From Cynocephalus volans (lineage: Eukaryota; Chordata; Mammalia; Dermoptera; Cynocephalidae), in the NCBI RefSeq assembly GCF_027409185.1, contig NC_084469.1, positions 86,165,418 to 86,229,417 of the forward strand: DNA of 64,000 nucleotides, read 5' to 3'. A program made the position numbers and the translations under genes. The notes beneath the pieces are model-generated. The model saw only the letters and a list, made by a program, of their open reading frames with translations, had not been told where the DNA came from and did no database searches. Of the stretch, positions 34,095 to 45,539 are shown one piece after another (within the stretch, counting starts at the first letter, position 1; each line of letters begins with the position of its first letter).

Positions 34095-34560
34095 TAATGA
34101 CTGCCCATTCACTGCTTGTGGAATAAAATCCACGGCGACAAGGCTCCATAGCCCCCCCCTCCTCTCTTTCACTCTGCTGGGGTCCTGCCACCTTCTCTCT
34201 GCCCTCAGTCCCATAAGGCCAGCCCCTTGGTGGCTATGGTGTTATCCGTCGTCTCTCAGGTATGCTCTGGGCACAGACCATCATGGGGCCGGTTCCATCT
34301 CATCCTTCAGGTCTCACCTCATACACCCACCCCCACCCCGTATGTGGAATGTCCCTTCCCCAGTCACACTGAAATCGTTACTCTGCACTATCTTTGAGGC
34401 CTTTGGAAAGCACCTTGTCCACGGTTGCATCTCATCTGTGCACTGACTTTCCTGTTTGTTCGCCTCCCCTGGCGTGAGCCCCATGAGGGCAGGGACCGTG
34501 TTTGGTTTGCTGCCGCATCACCAGTGCCTACAACCACATGGCAAAGGCTCAGGAAACGCT
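34095..34560 (+). repeat. L2 LINE 3' region
   Basis: 'ggaataaaatccacggcgac', 'aaggctccatag', 'caggtctcacctcata' and 'gcgtgagccccatgagggca' followed by 'gggaccgtgtttggtttgct' form a long L2 3' match. It ends with 'ggcaaaggctcaggaaacgc', corresponding to the L2 tail. Confidence 0.85.
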
Positions 34561-34565
34561 TTTTA

Positions 34566-35192
34566 AAAAAATTGTAGTAAAATACGCACGCCATGGAATT
34601 TACCATCTTAACCATTTTTTTTTTTTTTTTTGTCTTTTTCGTGACCGGCACTACAGCCAGTGAGTGCATCGGCCATTCCTATATAGGATCCGAACCCGTG
34701 GCCGGAGCGTTGCCGCGCTCCCAGCGCCGCACTCTCCCGAGTGCGCCACGGGCTTGGCCCCATCTTAACCATTTTTAAGTGTACGGGTCAGTGGTGTGAA
34801 GTCCGTTCACATTGTTGTACAACTGTCACCACATCCATCAACAGAATTCTCTTCATCTTGCAAAACTGAAACTTTGCACCCATAGATGATAACACCCCAT
34901 TTACTTCTTCCCCCACCCCCTGGCGACCAGCATTCTACTTTGTCTCTGAGCATCTGGTTACTCTAGGTACTCCATGGAAGTGGAATGACATGCTATTTGT
35001 CTTTTGGTGATGGGCTTATTTCACTTGGCATAAAGTTCTTCAGGTTCCTCCACATTGTAGCATGTGATAGGATCTTCTTCCTTTTGAAGGCTGAACAATA
35101 TTCTGTTGCACGTAGGGCTATATCAATTCATGTGTCGATGGGCACCTGGGTTGTGTCCACTTTTTGGTTGTTTCAGAGGACACTTCTGAATA
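34566..35192 (+). repeat. Ancient L1 fragment, split by a SINE
   Basis: 'tagtaaaatacgcacgccat', 'ggaatttaccatcttaacca', 'gtgtacgggtcagtggtgtg', 'gaccagcattctactttgtc' and 'gaacaatattctgttgcacg' follow a widespread L1 untranslated or 3' fragment. The two halves (34566-34619 and 34777-35192) are continuous once the SINE and one duplication copy are removed. Confidence 0.8.
34620..34759 (-). mobile_element. tRNA-derived SINE (CYN-like) with 17-bp target-site duplication
   Basis: On the minus strand the element runs from GGCCAAGCCCGTGG (34759 downward) through an A-box-like TGGCGCACTCGG and a B box GGTTCGGATCC. It then passes TATATAGGAATGGCC and GTGCCGGTCACGAAAAAGAC to a poly-A tail (T run 34615-34631 on the plus strand). 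The 17-bp duplication CCATCTTAACCATTTTT is identical at 34603-34619 and 34760-34776. Identical duplications and intact Pol III boxes make it the youngest insertion seen here. The head resembles tRNA-Ile, and the family looks like colugo CYN SINEs from memory. Confidence 0.85.
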
Positions 35193-35194
35193 AA

Positions 35195-37210
35195 TGAGTG
35201 AAGGCAGGGTGGATGGGTCTCTGCCTCCTCTTCCACCTGCCCAAGGGGAAGGGTTGTTGCTCTGAGTTTGTTAAGGTCATTCATTGTATCCTACGCTGCT
35301 GGCTCTCCAGAAGCCAGCTGGTTCGTTTCTCAGCAACGTGCTGTGTGTTGGGGTCTGGGACTTGGCCAAGACCCTGAGCATTCCTGAGGGAGAGTTCTGG
35401 AGCAGGGATGGGTGTGGGATTCTGGTCAGACCTGAGGCTCTGAGGAGGGGGGACACAGTGTACCCTGAGGGGGCTACAGCCTTTTCCGTGGAAGCAGGAG
35501 CACAGGGACCCTCTCATGGCTTCTTTCCCTGATCCTCCAAAAGCAGTTGTGCCTGCAACATGTGCCGAGCTGCTGGTGCGTATGAGTCCAGCGTGCTGCC
35601 ATCAGGGTGGGAGGTGAGCAAGGGGAGGGTGAGTGGTCCCCATCCCTGGGGCTGACACTGTAGGGGAGTGGACACAAACAGGGCACCAGCACCCATGGTA
35701 CGTGTTAAACCGCCCACCACAAGAAATGCTGCGTGGTTTCTGTCAGAAGCTGAAATTCCAGAAAACAATCCCTGTTCAGTGTTTTGCTGGAAGTTCAGCG
35801 TTCTCCCTGAAGCCTGTCCTGTGCCTTTTAGAAACAGAATCTCTGTCTCCCTCCTCATGCTGAGAACAGGGTAGTAAAGAGGAGATCTTAGTGATTCAGT
35901 TGGGAGCTGGGAGGACACAGTGACTAACTCTGATGTCTCTGATATCCCATGCAGCTGGGATGGGAGGAGGAAGGACCCCTGTGGCCAGAGGGTGGGATGG
36001 AGGGATGGTCCAGAAGGGCAGATGGGGTGTAGGAAAGAGGTTGCAAATGCCAGTGGACAGAGGAGGGCAGAACTTTGGAGTCCTGGGTGCTAGTGCCACC
36101 TGATACCTGTGCTGAGACATGCGCCCAACACTGAGATCAGCAGATGAAGGGGCAGAGGAAGCCTTGGCTTGGGATGAAGGGTCGGAAGTGGATCCCTGGC
36201 CGTTAATTCATTCAGCTCTCTGCTGAGAATGTGGAGAGGCCAGGTGAGTGTCCTCACACTGACGCCGTACAGGTGAGGTCCCTTCCAGCCTCCTGGGGAT
36301 TTCTCCCTCCCGTGGTACCTGGAAGATCCAGATACCCCTGACGCAGGGCCCTGGGTAAGCTGCTGCACACCCACTCCTGCACTCCTCACGGGTCCACTGC
36401 AAAGCAACGTGATTGGCCAAGCCAGTTCTCCAAACATAAACATAACAGAAAGGAAAATGGCAGGCAGCCCCATATGCTGTGGGCTTTATCAGACCTCTCC
36501 TTGCCCTTTGGTTCCCAGATAAAGTCTTTCTCCTTACAGGGGGAAGGTTACAAACCAATACACCTGAACCCCTATCTACTTGCGGGGTAACCTATAACCC
36601 TTGGCTGATGGAGGCAGGTGCCCAAAAGGAGATGGTTGGCAGCTCCTAATTAATGAAATGCAGCCATCCACAGGTGTACCCATGGCACACCTGGTCACCC
36701 TGCTCCTCTGGGGACACCCAGTCAGGCTTACAGCTCCCATGGCCCTCACATTGGGGAGAGGAGAGGGCACTGCAGCACTAGTCAAGGATACCAGAGACAG
36801 GTGGTGGGTGCCTTGGGGTCTCAGTGCGGGTTACAAATGGGGCACAGCAAAGTCTGCTCTAAGGAGAGTGCCCCCCCATCTCCCCCGCATGCTATTTACT
36901 GCTAAAAACACAATATTTAGCTGATGGTGAAGCAGCCAGAGAATTCAACAGCACCGGTAGTCTCCAGGGGGAAAGATTTAACCAAAACCCTGAAAGTATT
37001 ATAAGAGTTAAAGTCATTTTTTGGGCATGTTGCCATTTCAAGCTGCCACTGACAAACTCCCCCCAGGCGTGTGGTGAAACAGGGGCCTCGAGGTGGGGGC
37101 GGTGGGGGTCGCGGGGAGGAGAGTGAGCTGTTCGTCTGCCGCCTCTTCTCCAACTTCTGGCTCACTGCAGCTAGTTTCGTTAGGTTCACCCTTTCTTTAA
37201 GGGGTGGCTT
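35195..37210. other. Intronic sequence, nothing recognised
   Basis: About 2 kb without a gene or nameable repeat. A G-rich quadruplex-capable run at 37091-37118 is listed separately. Confidence 0.4.
37091..37118 (+). other. G-quadruplex-capable run
   Basis: GGTGGGGGCGGTGGGGGTCG followed by CGGGGAGG has three runs of four or five G plus GG pairs, with loops of 4 or 5 bases. It also carries several CpGs, unusual for this intron. Confidence 0.55.
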
Positions 37211-37211
37211 G

Positions 37212-37920
37212 TAAGTAAACTTTTTAAATTTTAGAATAGTGTTAGATTTACAGAAAAGTGGCAGGGAGAGTATGGAGGGTTCTATATACTCCACACCCAA
37301 CTTCCCTGTTGTTAACATCACGATGGTACCTTTGTCACAGCTAATGAACCAGTGCTGATGCGTCATCATTAACCAAAGTCCATTCTTTATTCCGATTTCC
37401 TTAGTTTTACCTAATATCTTTATTCTTTTCCAGGATCTCATCCATGATAACATATTGCATTTAGTCTTTTTAAAAATTAATCAACTTTATTTTTTAGAGT
37501 ACTTTTAGGCTCACAGCAAAATTGAGAAGACGGTGCAGAGTAACCACAAGCCCTCTGCCTTCCCCCAACCTCCCCCACTTATGGACGTTCTGCATTTAGT
37601 TTCATGTCTCCTTGGGTTCCGCTTGACTGTGATAGTTTCTCAGACTTTCCTTGTTTTTGATGACCTTGACAGTTTTAAGGAGTCTTGGTCAGGTATTTTA
37701 CAGACTGTCTTTCAATTTGGGGAGATCTAATGTTTTTCTCACGGTTAGACTGGAGCTGTGCGTGCTTGGGAGGAAGACCACCAAGGCAAAGGGCCATTCT
37801 CACCACATCATGTCAGCGACACTGCTGTTACCCTGACTTACCACAGATGATGCTGACCTGGGTCACCTGGCTGAGGCAGTGTTTTTCGGGTTTCTTCACT
37901 GTAAAGCCACACCCCTTTTA
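37212..37920 (+). repeat. Ancient L1 fragments, partly duplicated
   Basis: 'attttagaatagtgttagat', 'ttacagaaaagtggcaggga', 'taatgaaccagtgctgatgc', 'gactttccttgtttttgatg', 'accttgacagttttaaggag' and 'gggaggaagaccaccaaggc' follow a common L1 3' region. The opening motif recurs at about 37495 ('agagtacttttaggctcaca', 'gcaaaattgag'), so two overlapping fragments of the same consensus lie head to tail. Confidence 0.78.
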
Positions 37921-37934
37921 AAGAAGGTTAATGG

Positions 37935-38115
37935 GTAGGATCAGCTACATAATTTGCAGGGCTCAGAGCAAAATGCACACGTGGGGCCTTTTGTTCAGTT
38001 ATGAAGAATTTCAAGGCAGCAATACTTAACCAAACTCAGGGTCCTTCTAAGCACGAGGCCCTGTGGGACTATACAGGTTACACTCCTGTGCAGCCTGCCC
38101 TGTGTGTAGGACTAT
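37935..38115. repeat. Probable old interspersed repeat, family unknown
   Basis: 'tttgcagggctcagagcaaa', 'gtggggccttttgttcagtt', 'atgaagaatttcaaggcagc' and 'aagcacgaggccctgtggga' read like a recurrent mammalian repeat, but I cannot name it. Confidence 0.35.
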
Positions 38116-38119
38116 TGTC

Positions 38120-38785
38120 AGGTCCCCCAGATGGACCTGGAGCCCTGAGCATACAGGGAGAGGAGCCCTGAACTGGCTGTCACTGATCCCTGGATGGTCG
38201 AAGACGGGCAGACAGCTGAGGAGGGTCAGAGGTACCTGGAACGGTGTGGATAACACGAGCATGCGCAGAGGGTGTTGGGCACATCCCAGGTGCCTGCAGA
38301 GTCCCTGCTGAGGCACCTGCCAGGGAACATGAAAAAGTCAGCCTGAGCTCCCTGCCAGCTCTGTCAGGTGTGTACGTGAGGCAGCAGTTAGCATGAAACA
38401 GCAGCAAATCTATAACTTTTTTAAAAAAATTGCTGCCTTTATTCTTTTTTGGATATTCTCCTTTTTCCCAGTGCCCAGAGTGACGCCTTCTCCCTGGAAG
38501 ACCGTAGAATATCTTGTTCACAAAATGCAAAATGAGCCTGTTTATGTTGGGCCAACCAAGGAGCCCTGTTGGAGGGGACACCTGGCCACAGCAGTCCCCT
38601 CTTCTTGCTGCCCCCTTCTTCAGAGAGGAGGGCATCTCGCTTCCTGATCTCAGGTGCATACCTGTGGAAGCACAGACCCCTTGCAGCAGCACTAGTGCAG
38701 CAATGAGTGTGCAGCTGCCATCCGTCTTCTCCTGGCTGTTACTCACCCAGCTGTTTAGAAAAGGAGAGAGTATTTCCAATCAGCC
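38120..38785. other. Intronic sequence, nothing recognised
   Basis: No exon or repeat family. The 199-residue minus-strand frame (38180-38779) has no recognisable domain. Confidence 0.4.
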
Positions 38786-39130
38786 ATATGGCGTGGAGTT
38801 TTATTTGCCGTGGTAAGTTAAAGTGTGCATTATTGGTCAGCATCTCGCATGCAAATTTTGACATTGCATTCCAGGAGTACCTGCAGAAGAGAGTGGCGGC
38901 AGGTCGGATCTGTGTAATTACATTGCTTTGTAGGCTTGTAACATTGCCATCCCTAACTACACCCGGTATCTCACTGCTACGGCCGCCCGGGGATATTACT
39001 GTGCGACTCCTGTAGCCGGAAAAAGATTATGTAAACATGGTGTGCGATCTCGAAAGTGAGTAATGAAGTTGAGTACTTGTTTCAAGAATTAATAAATGGC
39101 TGTTTTACACGTGGTGGAGGAGTCTCCTGT
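38785..39130. promoter_or_regulatory. Candidate conserved enhancer with retained CpGs and an octamer
   Basis: This repeat-free block holds about 14 CpGs in non-exonic, AT-leaning sequence ('tctcgcatgc', 'gtggcggcaggtcggatc', 'ctacggccgcccggggat', 'gtgcgatctcgaaagtga'). It also has a perfect ATGCAAAT (38849-38856), 'gtgtaattacattgctttgt' and 'attatgtaaacatggtg' (forkhead-like). CpG retention outside islands suggests constraint or constitutive hypomethylation. It is the best single enhancer candidate in the window by eye. Confidence 0.5.
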
Positions 39131-39139
39131 GTGAACACT

Positions 39140-39870
39140 GAGTCATTCGGTGTAGTGATGGATAAATGCACCCCGAGGCACAGGTAACTTAAGGAAATCC
39201 ATCCTTTTCTCTATCGATATGATCAAATGGACAATTCTAGTCCATGCCCTTAACTTTCTACTTGACAAATATGAAATCATCACAAATATATCATTCTCCT
39301 CTTGGCCTGTCAGAATCTTAACCCTTGCTTCAAAGGGGAGCATGTCAGCTGTGTGGGACTATTTGCAGTTTCTGGAATGGCCCATGATGTCCCATGCTGC
39401 AGGACAGTTCTCCAGGTGGCCTTGGATTAGCCTAGTTCTCCCCTTTTCTTGTGTGTACTTCTCAAGAATGACTGTAGAATGTGCTAGCAATGCAACATCT
39501 TAGGTAAGGAGGAGCTGGCTGGGGTAGCCCAGGCTCTGTTCCAGTCTTTCCCGAGAAACAGGCTGTCTTTCAGTGCGTTAGCCCAGCATGTCACATGCCC
39601 CAGTGTATAAAACCTGGATGGGCTGCTTTCTGGAGTCCTTCAGCTGTGGTGCAAGTGGGCGCACATAGACAAGACTCCATCCACAGAAAAGTGGGCAGCT
39701 TTCTTGAGCTTTGGGGGACAGCTCACAATAAACCGTAGGCTTCATTTTTCCTTGCTTCCTATCTGTAAGAAATCTACTTCGTGTGACTTGTCGCATGGGT
39801 TCTGCCTCAGTGGACTCAGACACGGTAACCAATGCACAGTGAACCTGCCTCCCACGTGACTCTGGCCTTT
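39140..39870. other. Intronic sequence, nothing recognised
   Basis: No gene or nameable repeat in this stretch. Confidence 0.4.
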
Positions 39871-39871
39871 G

Positions 39872-40195
39872 AATGTGCTGCTCATTCACTCGTGTCTGTG
39901 GAGCACCTACAATGTGTCCCGAAGTTACTGTCCACCTAGTATGTCTACTTCAAGCCTTGGTTCATGTGCCGCCTTCTCTGAGGAGCCTTGCTATACATAT
40001 GTATCTACACTGCTTGCCTCCCCGGACAACTAAACTGCTGACTTTCAGGCTCAGGGGACAATGATTCCGTCTGGTTGGGAATGTGTTGGGGACCAGATGG
40101 AGGTGACACTGGGAAGGGAGACTAAGGTTAGATTGTGGAAGGCCTCGGATGCCAGGCAAGGACTTTATCCTGCAGGCCCTGGGAGCAACTGAGAG
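39872..40195 (-). repeat. Diverged L2 fragments, minus orientation
   Basis: 'gctcattcactcgtgtctgt' with 'ggagcacctacaatgtgtcc' begins an L2 reverse end. 'ttgtggaaggcctcggatgc' and 'caggcaaggactttatcctg' at 40134-40173 match an internal L2 block. The middle is unclear. Confidence 0.5.
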
Positions 40196-40206
40196 CTCAT
40201 GAGCTG

Positions 40207-40895
<689 letters not shown>

Positions 40896-40899
40896 CCGT

Positions 40900-41175
40900 T
40901 TATCCTCTCTTCCCCTCCGCATTGCCCTCCCCTCTCCATAAACGGAACCATCCTATAATTCTGCAGCTTGCTTTTTTTTTTTTTTTTAACAATATAGCTT
41001 AAAGATAACCTTATGCTTTGTCTCAGATCTGGCTTACCCCTTTCATGTCAGTGTAGCATAATCATAAAATACATATGCCCTGGTTTTTTTTTTTTTAGCT
41101 ATTCCCCAATTGGTGGATATTTAAGTTATGTCCTTCCTTTTCTTCCTGTTGCTGTCATAGTCAGTGACATAATGG
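40900..41175 (+). repeat. Ancient LINE (L1-type) fragment
   Basis: 'ataattctgcagcttgcttt', a T run, 'tttcatgtcagtgtagcata' and 'ccccaattggtggatattta' with 'agttatgtcc' parallel a well-known L1 segment. A T run (41082-41096) lies within. Confidence 0.55.
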
Positions 41176-41319
41176 GTATCCTGTGTGTGTCATATGAGAG
41201 CCGCCTCAGGGTAGGACACACCCATTAGGCTTCCCAGCCCCTTCTCCACATTGTTCCTGAACTCTCGCCAGACCCACCCCACCTGGGTCCCCAGACATGG
41301 CCCAGGGCTGTGGCTGTGC

Positions 41320-41615
41320 TGTGCTTTATGAGGGGCTACCACCTGGAATGTTGTCTCTTCCTCATCTTTCCATGTTCAAATCCTGCACACGTCTAAATGG
41401 GCTGGGGGAGGTTCCCACTCTTTCAGAGGCTTAAAACTACCTGCTTCCTCTTCTGCAACTTTCCTAGGAATGTGTCACTATAGAGTGAAGTTCATTTGGT
41501 AGCTTCATTCTGAATTTTGAGTCGTGTGAAGACAGGGACAGAATCTAACTCATTTCTCTCTCCCTGGGTCGTTGTAGATGCCTAAGGAGAGTTTGTCCTC
41601 TGAAGGATAAACATG
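41320..41615 (+). repeat. Diverged L2 LINE 3' region
   Basis: 'ctaccacctggaatgttgtc', 'tctttccatgttcaaatcct' and 'cgtgtgaagacagggacaga' fit an old L2. Confidence 0.45.
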
Positions 41616-41883
41616 CCTGTTGGCTTTTTCGTGTATTAGGTACGAGAGTGGCTCTCAGTGTCCTTTAACCTGTTCCTCCTTGGAGCCAGGGCAGGGGACT
41701 GGGGCTTTTCCTGACTTCATCCTGCCCCTTGCTCCACCTGGGACCCCTGAGTTGTGTGTTTCGTGAGCCACATGAAGCCATGTGCTCACTGGTGATGTTG
41801 ATGCTTTGGACTCTGCTCATTAGCACTGGCATTTGGAATGAGAAGAATGGAATTTAGGGGATCCTGGTCCTATGTTTAGGAGG

Positions 41884-41913
41884 GTTTTTTGGTTTGTTTG
41901 TTTGTTTTTAAGT
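41884..41913. repeat. Short (GTTT)n repeat
   Basis: TTTTTTGGTTTGTTTGTTTG followed by TTTTTA. Confidence 0.75.
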
Positions 41914-42289
41914 AGGTAAATGTAATTTATTTGTCCATGAATGGTGCACATGGATTTACTAAGTGGGCAAATGTCACTAAGTTGTGGACACACACTGCAT
42001 ATGGTTCAATGAGAATTGGCCTCTGATAGGTAGCAATAAATGTCAAACTGTTCAACATTGATTGTTCATGAAGGAATATTGCTTAACAAGGAATAAAACA
42101 CCTTTCTGAGGTTATTCTATTGGTCTGACCTTGAATTTAAAAGAAAGAAATACTGACTCCCTCTATTGTTCCCTGCCTGTTATGGTTGGAGGCAGGGGAC
42201 CTGGTGGGAATGGGGAACAAATCGTTTGGGCTTCGGTTCTCAAACAGGTCCCTCTTAATGGCTCCTTAAAGCCCTCAGAGAGGAGTGAA

Positions 42290-42745
42290 GAATGCTTAAA
42301 AGCCTCTAGTGGCTTCCTACAATACTGCCTACTTCTCCGGTCTCATCTGCCTTGCCTGCCTCGAGTCCCAGGTCCTGGGCTCTGCTCTCACCCGCTAGTC
42401 TCAGCTCTTCTTATTGCTCCTCAAAATGCTCCAGCATGGTCCTGCCCCAGGGCCTTTGCACTTGCTATGCTCTCCGCATTAAATACCACTCTTCCCTGCT
42501 TTTCCCTGACCGCCCATCCAATGTCAAAGCTCATCTCCTCTGAGCCCCTGCTCCAGCCCCTCACCATCACATCGCTCTTCCATAGCTAATTATTTAGAAT
42601 TGTGTTATTTTTCCTAGCATGTTATTTGTCTCCTCACTAGAATGTGAGCTTCATAAGGACGAGGATGGTGTCTGTCTTGTCCACTTTGGTAGTCTAAAGT
42701 AATTCATAGGACAAGCCGTCTTCAAAATATTCATAGAAAGATTTG
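42290..42745 (+). repeat. L2 LINE 3' region, long copy
   Basis: 'aatgcttaaaagcctctagt', 'ggtctcatctgccttgcctg', 'cagggcctttgcacttgcta', 'aatgtcaaagctcatctcct', 'ctcactagaatgtgagcttc' and 'ataaggacgaggatggtgtc' run in L2 order over about 450 bp. It is the best-preserved L2 in the window. Confidence 0.88.
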
Positions 42746-42774
42746 TATTCTCTTTTTTAAAATATAATTTTCTT

Positions 42775-42975
42775 TCTTTTTTTAAAAAAATATTTTAACA
42801 TTTATTCTTACATATTTGTGAGGTACAGTATGTTGTTTCAATACATGCGTATACTGCACAAGGATTCACTTAGGGTAGATAGCATAGAGCATAGTTTTGT
42901 ACCCAGTCATATTATCTTTTAATTCTATTTTTCCATGAACTTTTGGAAGTACCCACATACAAGATTAGTATACAT
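42775..42975. repeat. Possible L1 remnant
   Basis: 'atttgtgaggtacagtatgt', 'tgtttcaatacatgcgtata' and 'catagagcatagttttgtac' resemble an L1 end region in reverse. Weak. Confidence 0.35.
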
Positions 42976-42979
42976 TCTT

Positions 42980-44050
42980 CATGATATTCATGGTGCAGCA
43001 ATAAATATTGACTGGCCAAGTGTGTTGAATGGATCTCTGCAGGGACATATAACATACATGCATTTTATAAAACGGCAAACTCCCAAGGCAGAAAAAAAAT
43101 ACACTTTGTCTTCGTTTCAAATGAATCTCCCTTTAAGTAGAATTTTCTCCTTTGTAGCACGAAGGAAGCAGTGTTTTCCAGCCGTGGTTGGTTCCTTCTA
43201 CTTTTCAGACTGCCCGTAATTTGTTTGGAGTGCTGGGTCAGGGACTCTCACTGCCGGTGGCTGGGTCTCTCCCCTCTGGGGACTGAGATCTTCTCCACCG
43301 TGCTTTGCTGAAGACAGCAGGCACAATAACGGCAAACTCTTGAGCTTATCTGATGAATAAAAGGGCTTAAGTGAAGTGGAGATTCATGGTAGTTATCACT
43401 GTCTAGAATTTAGAAAAACCTGATTCTTTCCCTTCATCTCAGTGGATCGTCTATTGTTGTAAGAGACCTAGGGCAGGCAATAGAGTTTTCCTACTCTACA
43501 GAAATAAAAACCAGTCTACTTTCTTTAGCACTGAAGAAAAATAGGCTTTCCTTCTTTCTTTTTAAAAAGCACTGTGCAACTTCTGATTATTGAGGATGGG
43601 GTGGTATTCCCCTCAGCTCTGCCCCTCTCCAGACCTCGGCATCCTTGAAGGGGACAAAGAACGGGGGTCAGCGTGAGTGGTTCAGGTTGCTGACTGATCA
43701 CATCCAAAAGAGCTGTTGTTGTGGAGATAATCCTTGAGCATTTATTTTTTTTCCAGGAGAAAGTTTTATGTTTGACCCTGAGAATCAAATATTAAGAAAT
43801 ACATGCTATGAAGTCATTTTGGCTGATATAATCTAAACTTCCTGTGTGCTCTGGAGCAGAGGTTTCAAGGTTGGGAGGGTCTTGTGATCTACCTCTGCCC
43901 CATTGGAGTTTGAGGCATGCTGTGGGCTCCCCCTGCCCCAGCTCTGAATTGCACACGGTTAGGGGCAGGCTGCTCCACATCTCTCATAGGGGCCCATTTA
44001 GAGTTTGAGGAGCTCTGATCTTAGCAAGTCCTTCAGATGCAGAGGTCCTA
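42980..44050. other. Intronic sequence, nothing recognised
   Basis: About 1 kb with no exon or nameable repeat. T/A-rich stretches near 43545-43570 and 43740-43755. Confidence 0.4.
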
Positions 44051-44054
44051 GTGA

Positions 44055-44265
44055 AGCCCACAGGCTTTGGACTCATCAGGCGTGCTCTGAATCCCAACCC
44101 TGCACACACAAACTGCAGGATCCCCAGCTGAGTCTCAGTTTCCTCATGTGTGTACTGGCAATAATAGTACCTACCTTATATGACTATGGTGATAATTAAA
44201 TGATCATTATCCTCCTTCTAAAAAGCAGGTAGAATAACACATAGCAGGCACTATGTCAATGCAAT
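44055..44265 (+). repeat. MIR SINE
   Basis: 'ggctttggactcatcaggcg', 'gagtctcagtttcctcatgt', 'ggcaataatagtacctacct' and 'taacacatagcaggcactat' give a nearly full MIR. Confidence 0.85.
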
Positions 44266-44479
44266 AGATGTTCCCTCTCTCTAAATTGCCCTGAAATGTG
44301 CTCCTTAAAGTGTAGACACATGGTCCTCGGTTTCCTTGGGGCCCTGGAGGTCAGGTCTGATTCTCCCAGAGTCAAGGGACAAATGTTGAGTAGCCTTGAG
44401 CCTTGCTTTATTTTCATATTCCACACCCTTCTGAACCAGTGTGGTTAGTGCATGTGGCCTGATGGCCTGGCAGATGCAT

Positions 44480-44893
44480 TGATGGAGTTTGGATGTGTTG
44501 TCCCATGCAAAACTCATGCAGAAATCTGATCCCCAATGTAACAATGTTGGAAGCTGTTTGAGTTATGGGGGCATATCCCTCATGAATGGATTAATGCTCT
44601 CCTTGGGATAGGGGGACCTGAGTGAGATCTCGCTCCATGAGTTCCCACAAGAGCTGGTTTAAAAGACCCTGGCACCTCTTCTCTCTCTCTCTTGCTTCCT
44701 CTCTCACCATGTGATCTGCTTGTACCCGCCGGCTGCTGCCACTTTCCACCATGAGTAGAAGCATCCTGAGGTCCATGCCAGGTGTAGCTGTCCCACAGTC
44801 ATGAGCCAAATAAACATCTGTTCTTTATAAAGAACAGTCTTTATATACCCAGTCTCAGGTATTCTGTTATAACAACCCAAATGGACTAATAAG
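44480..44893 (+). mobile_element. Solo MaLR (ERVL-MaLR, MST-like) LTR with 5-bp duplication
   Basis: It begins TGATGGAGTTTGGATGTGTT and contains 'catatccctcatgaatggat', 'agttcccacaagagctggtt', 'aaaagaccctggcacctctt', 'ttgcttcctctctcaccatg', 'gagccaaataaacatctgtt' and 'ggtattctgttataacaacc', ending ...ATGGACTAATAAG. Flanking TGCAT copies at 44475-44479 and 44894-44898 are a 5-bp duplication, as expected for this class. The AATAAA signal (44809-44814) is intact. No internal viral genes are present. Confidence 0.88.
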
Positions 44894-45104
44894 TGCATCA
44901 TTTATGTGGGCTCTGAGCAGCCCCCTCCCCTTGTTGGATCCCATATTTCTAAGGCCATATTCACCTGTCTGGTTATCACTGATTGATTTTCTCGTTCCCA
45001 CTAAGTTGCTTATCACTGGCTTATCCCTCAAGTCCTTTTTCAGCAGCCAGGTAAAGCCTGTCCTCTCCCCAGTCCAGCATTGCTACTCTAGGGTTTTGGA
45101 CCTC

Positions 45105-45530
45105 ATATTAGTGAGGATAATGCTGGCTGCTGTTATAGATACACCACGAAATCTCAGCATGATGACACAATGTTTTACTTTTTTTCTCTCTCACATATAA
45201 CACAACCAGTGTTTCACCAGGGACCAGGACAGTGGACACCATCATTTTTAGTATGTGGTTTCCAAAGTCACCCAGGGCATTGCAATCTAGCTGCCAGGAA
45301 AAGAGAACAAGGACAGTGCAGGAGAGGATGTGGTGTAGGTGGTGAACTTCACTTTGTCCAAACCCCGTTGGCCCAAACTCAGTCATGGGGCCCCAGATAC
45401 AAGCAGGTGAGCTTGGCAAACGTCCCGCTGGGAAGCTGCTTCCAGCAACCACTCTACATCGTGGAAGGAGACACAAATTGTTGGTTGGCAGCTGTTGCTA
45501 CTGCAGACCAATGTGGCAAAGACCAACAAG
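45105..45530. repeat. Probable ancient interspersed repeat, family unknown
   Basis: 'gctggctgctgttatagata', 'tttttctctctcacatataa', 'gggaagctgcttccagcaac' and 'cactctacatcgtggaagga' match the skeleton of a widespread old repeat, but the class is not named with confidence. Confidence 0.4.
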
Positions 45531-45539
45531 TGTTGATTT

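Noticed and set aside
34632..34759. A tRNA gene on the minus strand (A and B boxes present)
   Set aside because: The arms do not form a cloverleaf, a poly-A tail and 17-bp target duplication are present, and the body extends past the B box. It is a tRNA-derived SINE.
38180..38779. 199-residue minus-strand frame
   Set aside because: Overlaps unique intronic sequence with no domain; chance frame.
44480..44893. Possible complete endogenous retrovirus
   Set aside because: Only one LTR with an intact 5-bp duplication and no internal region: a solo LTR.
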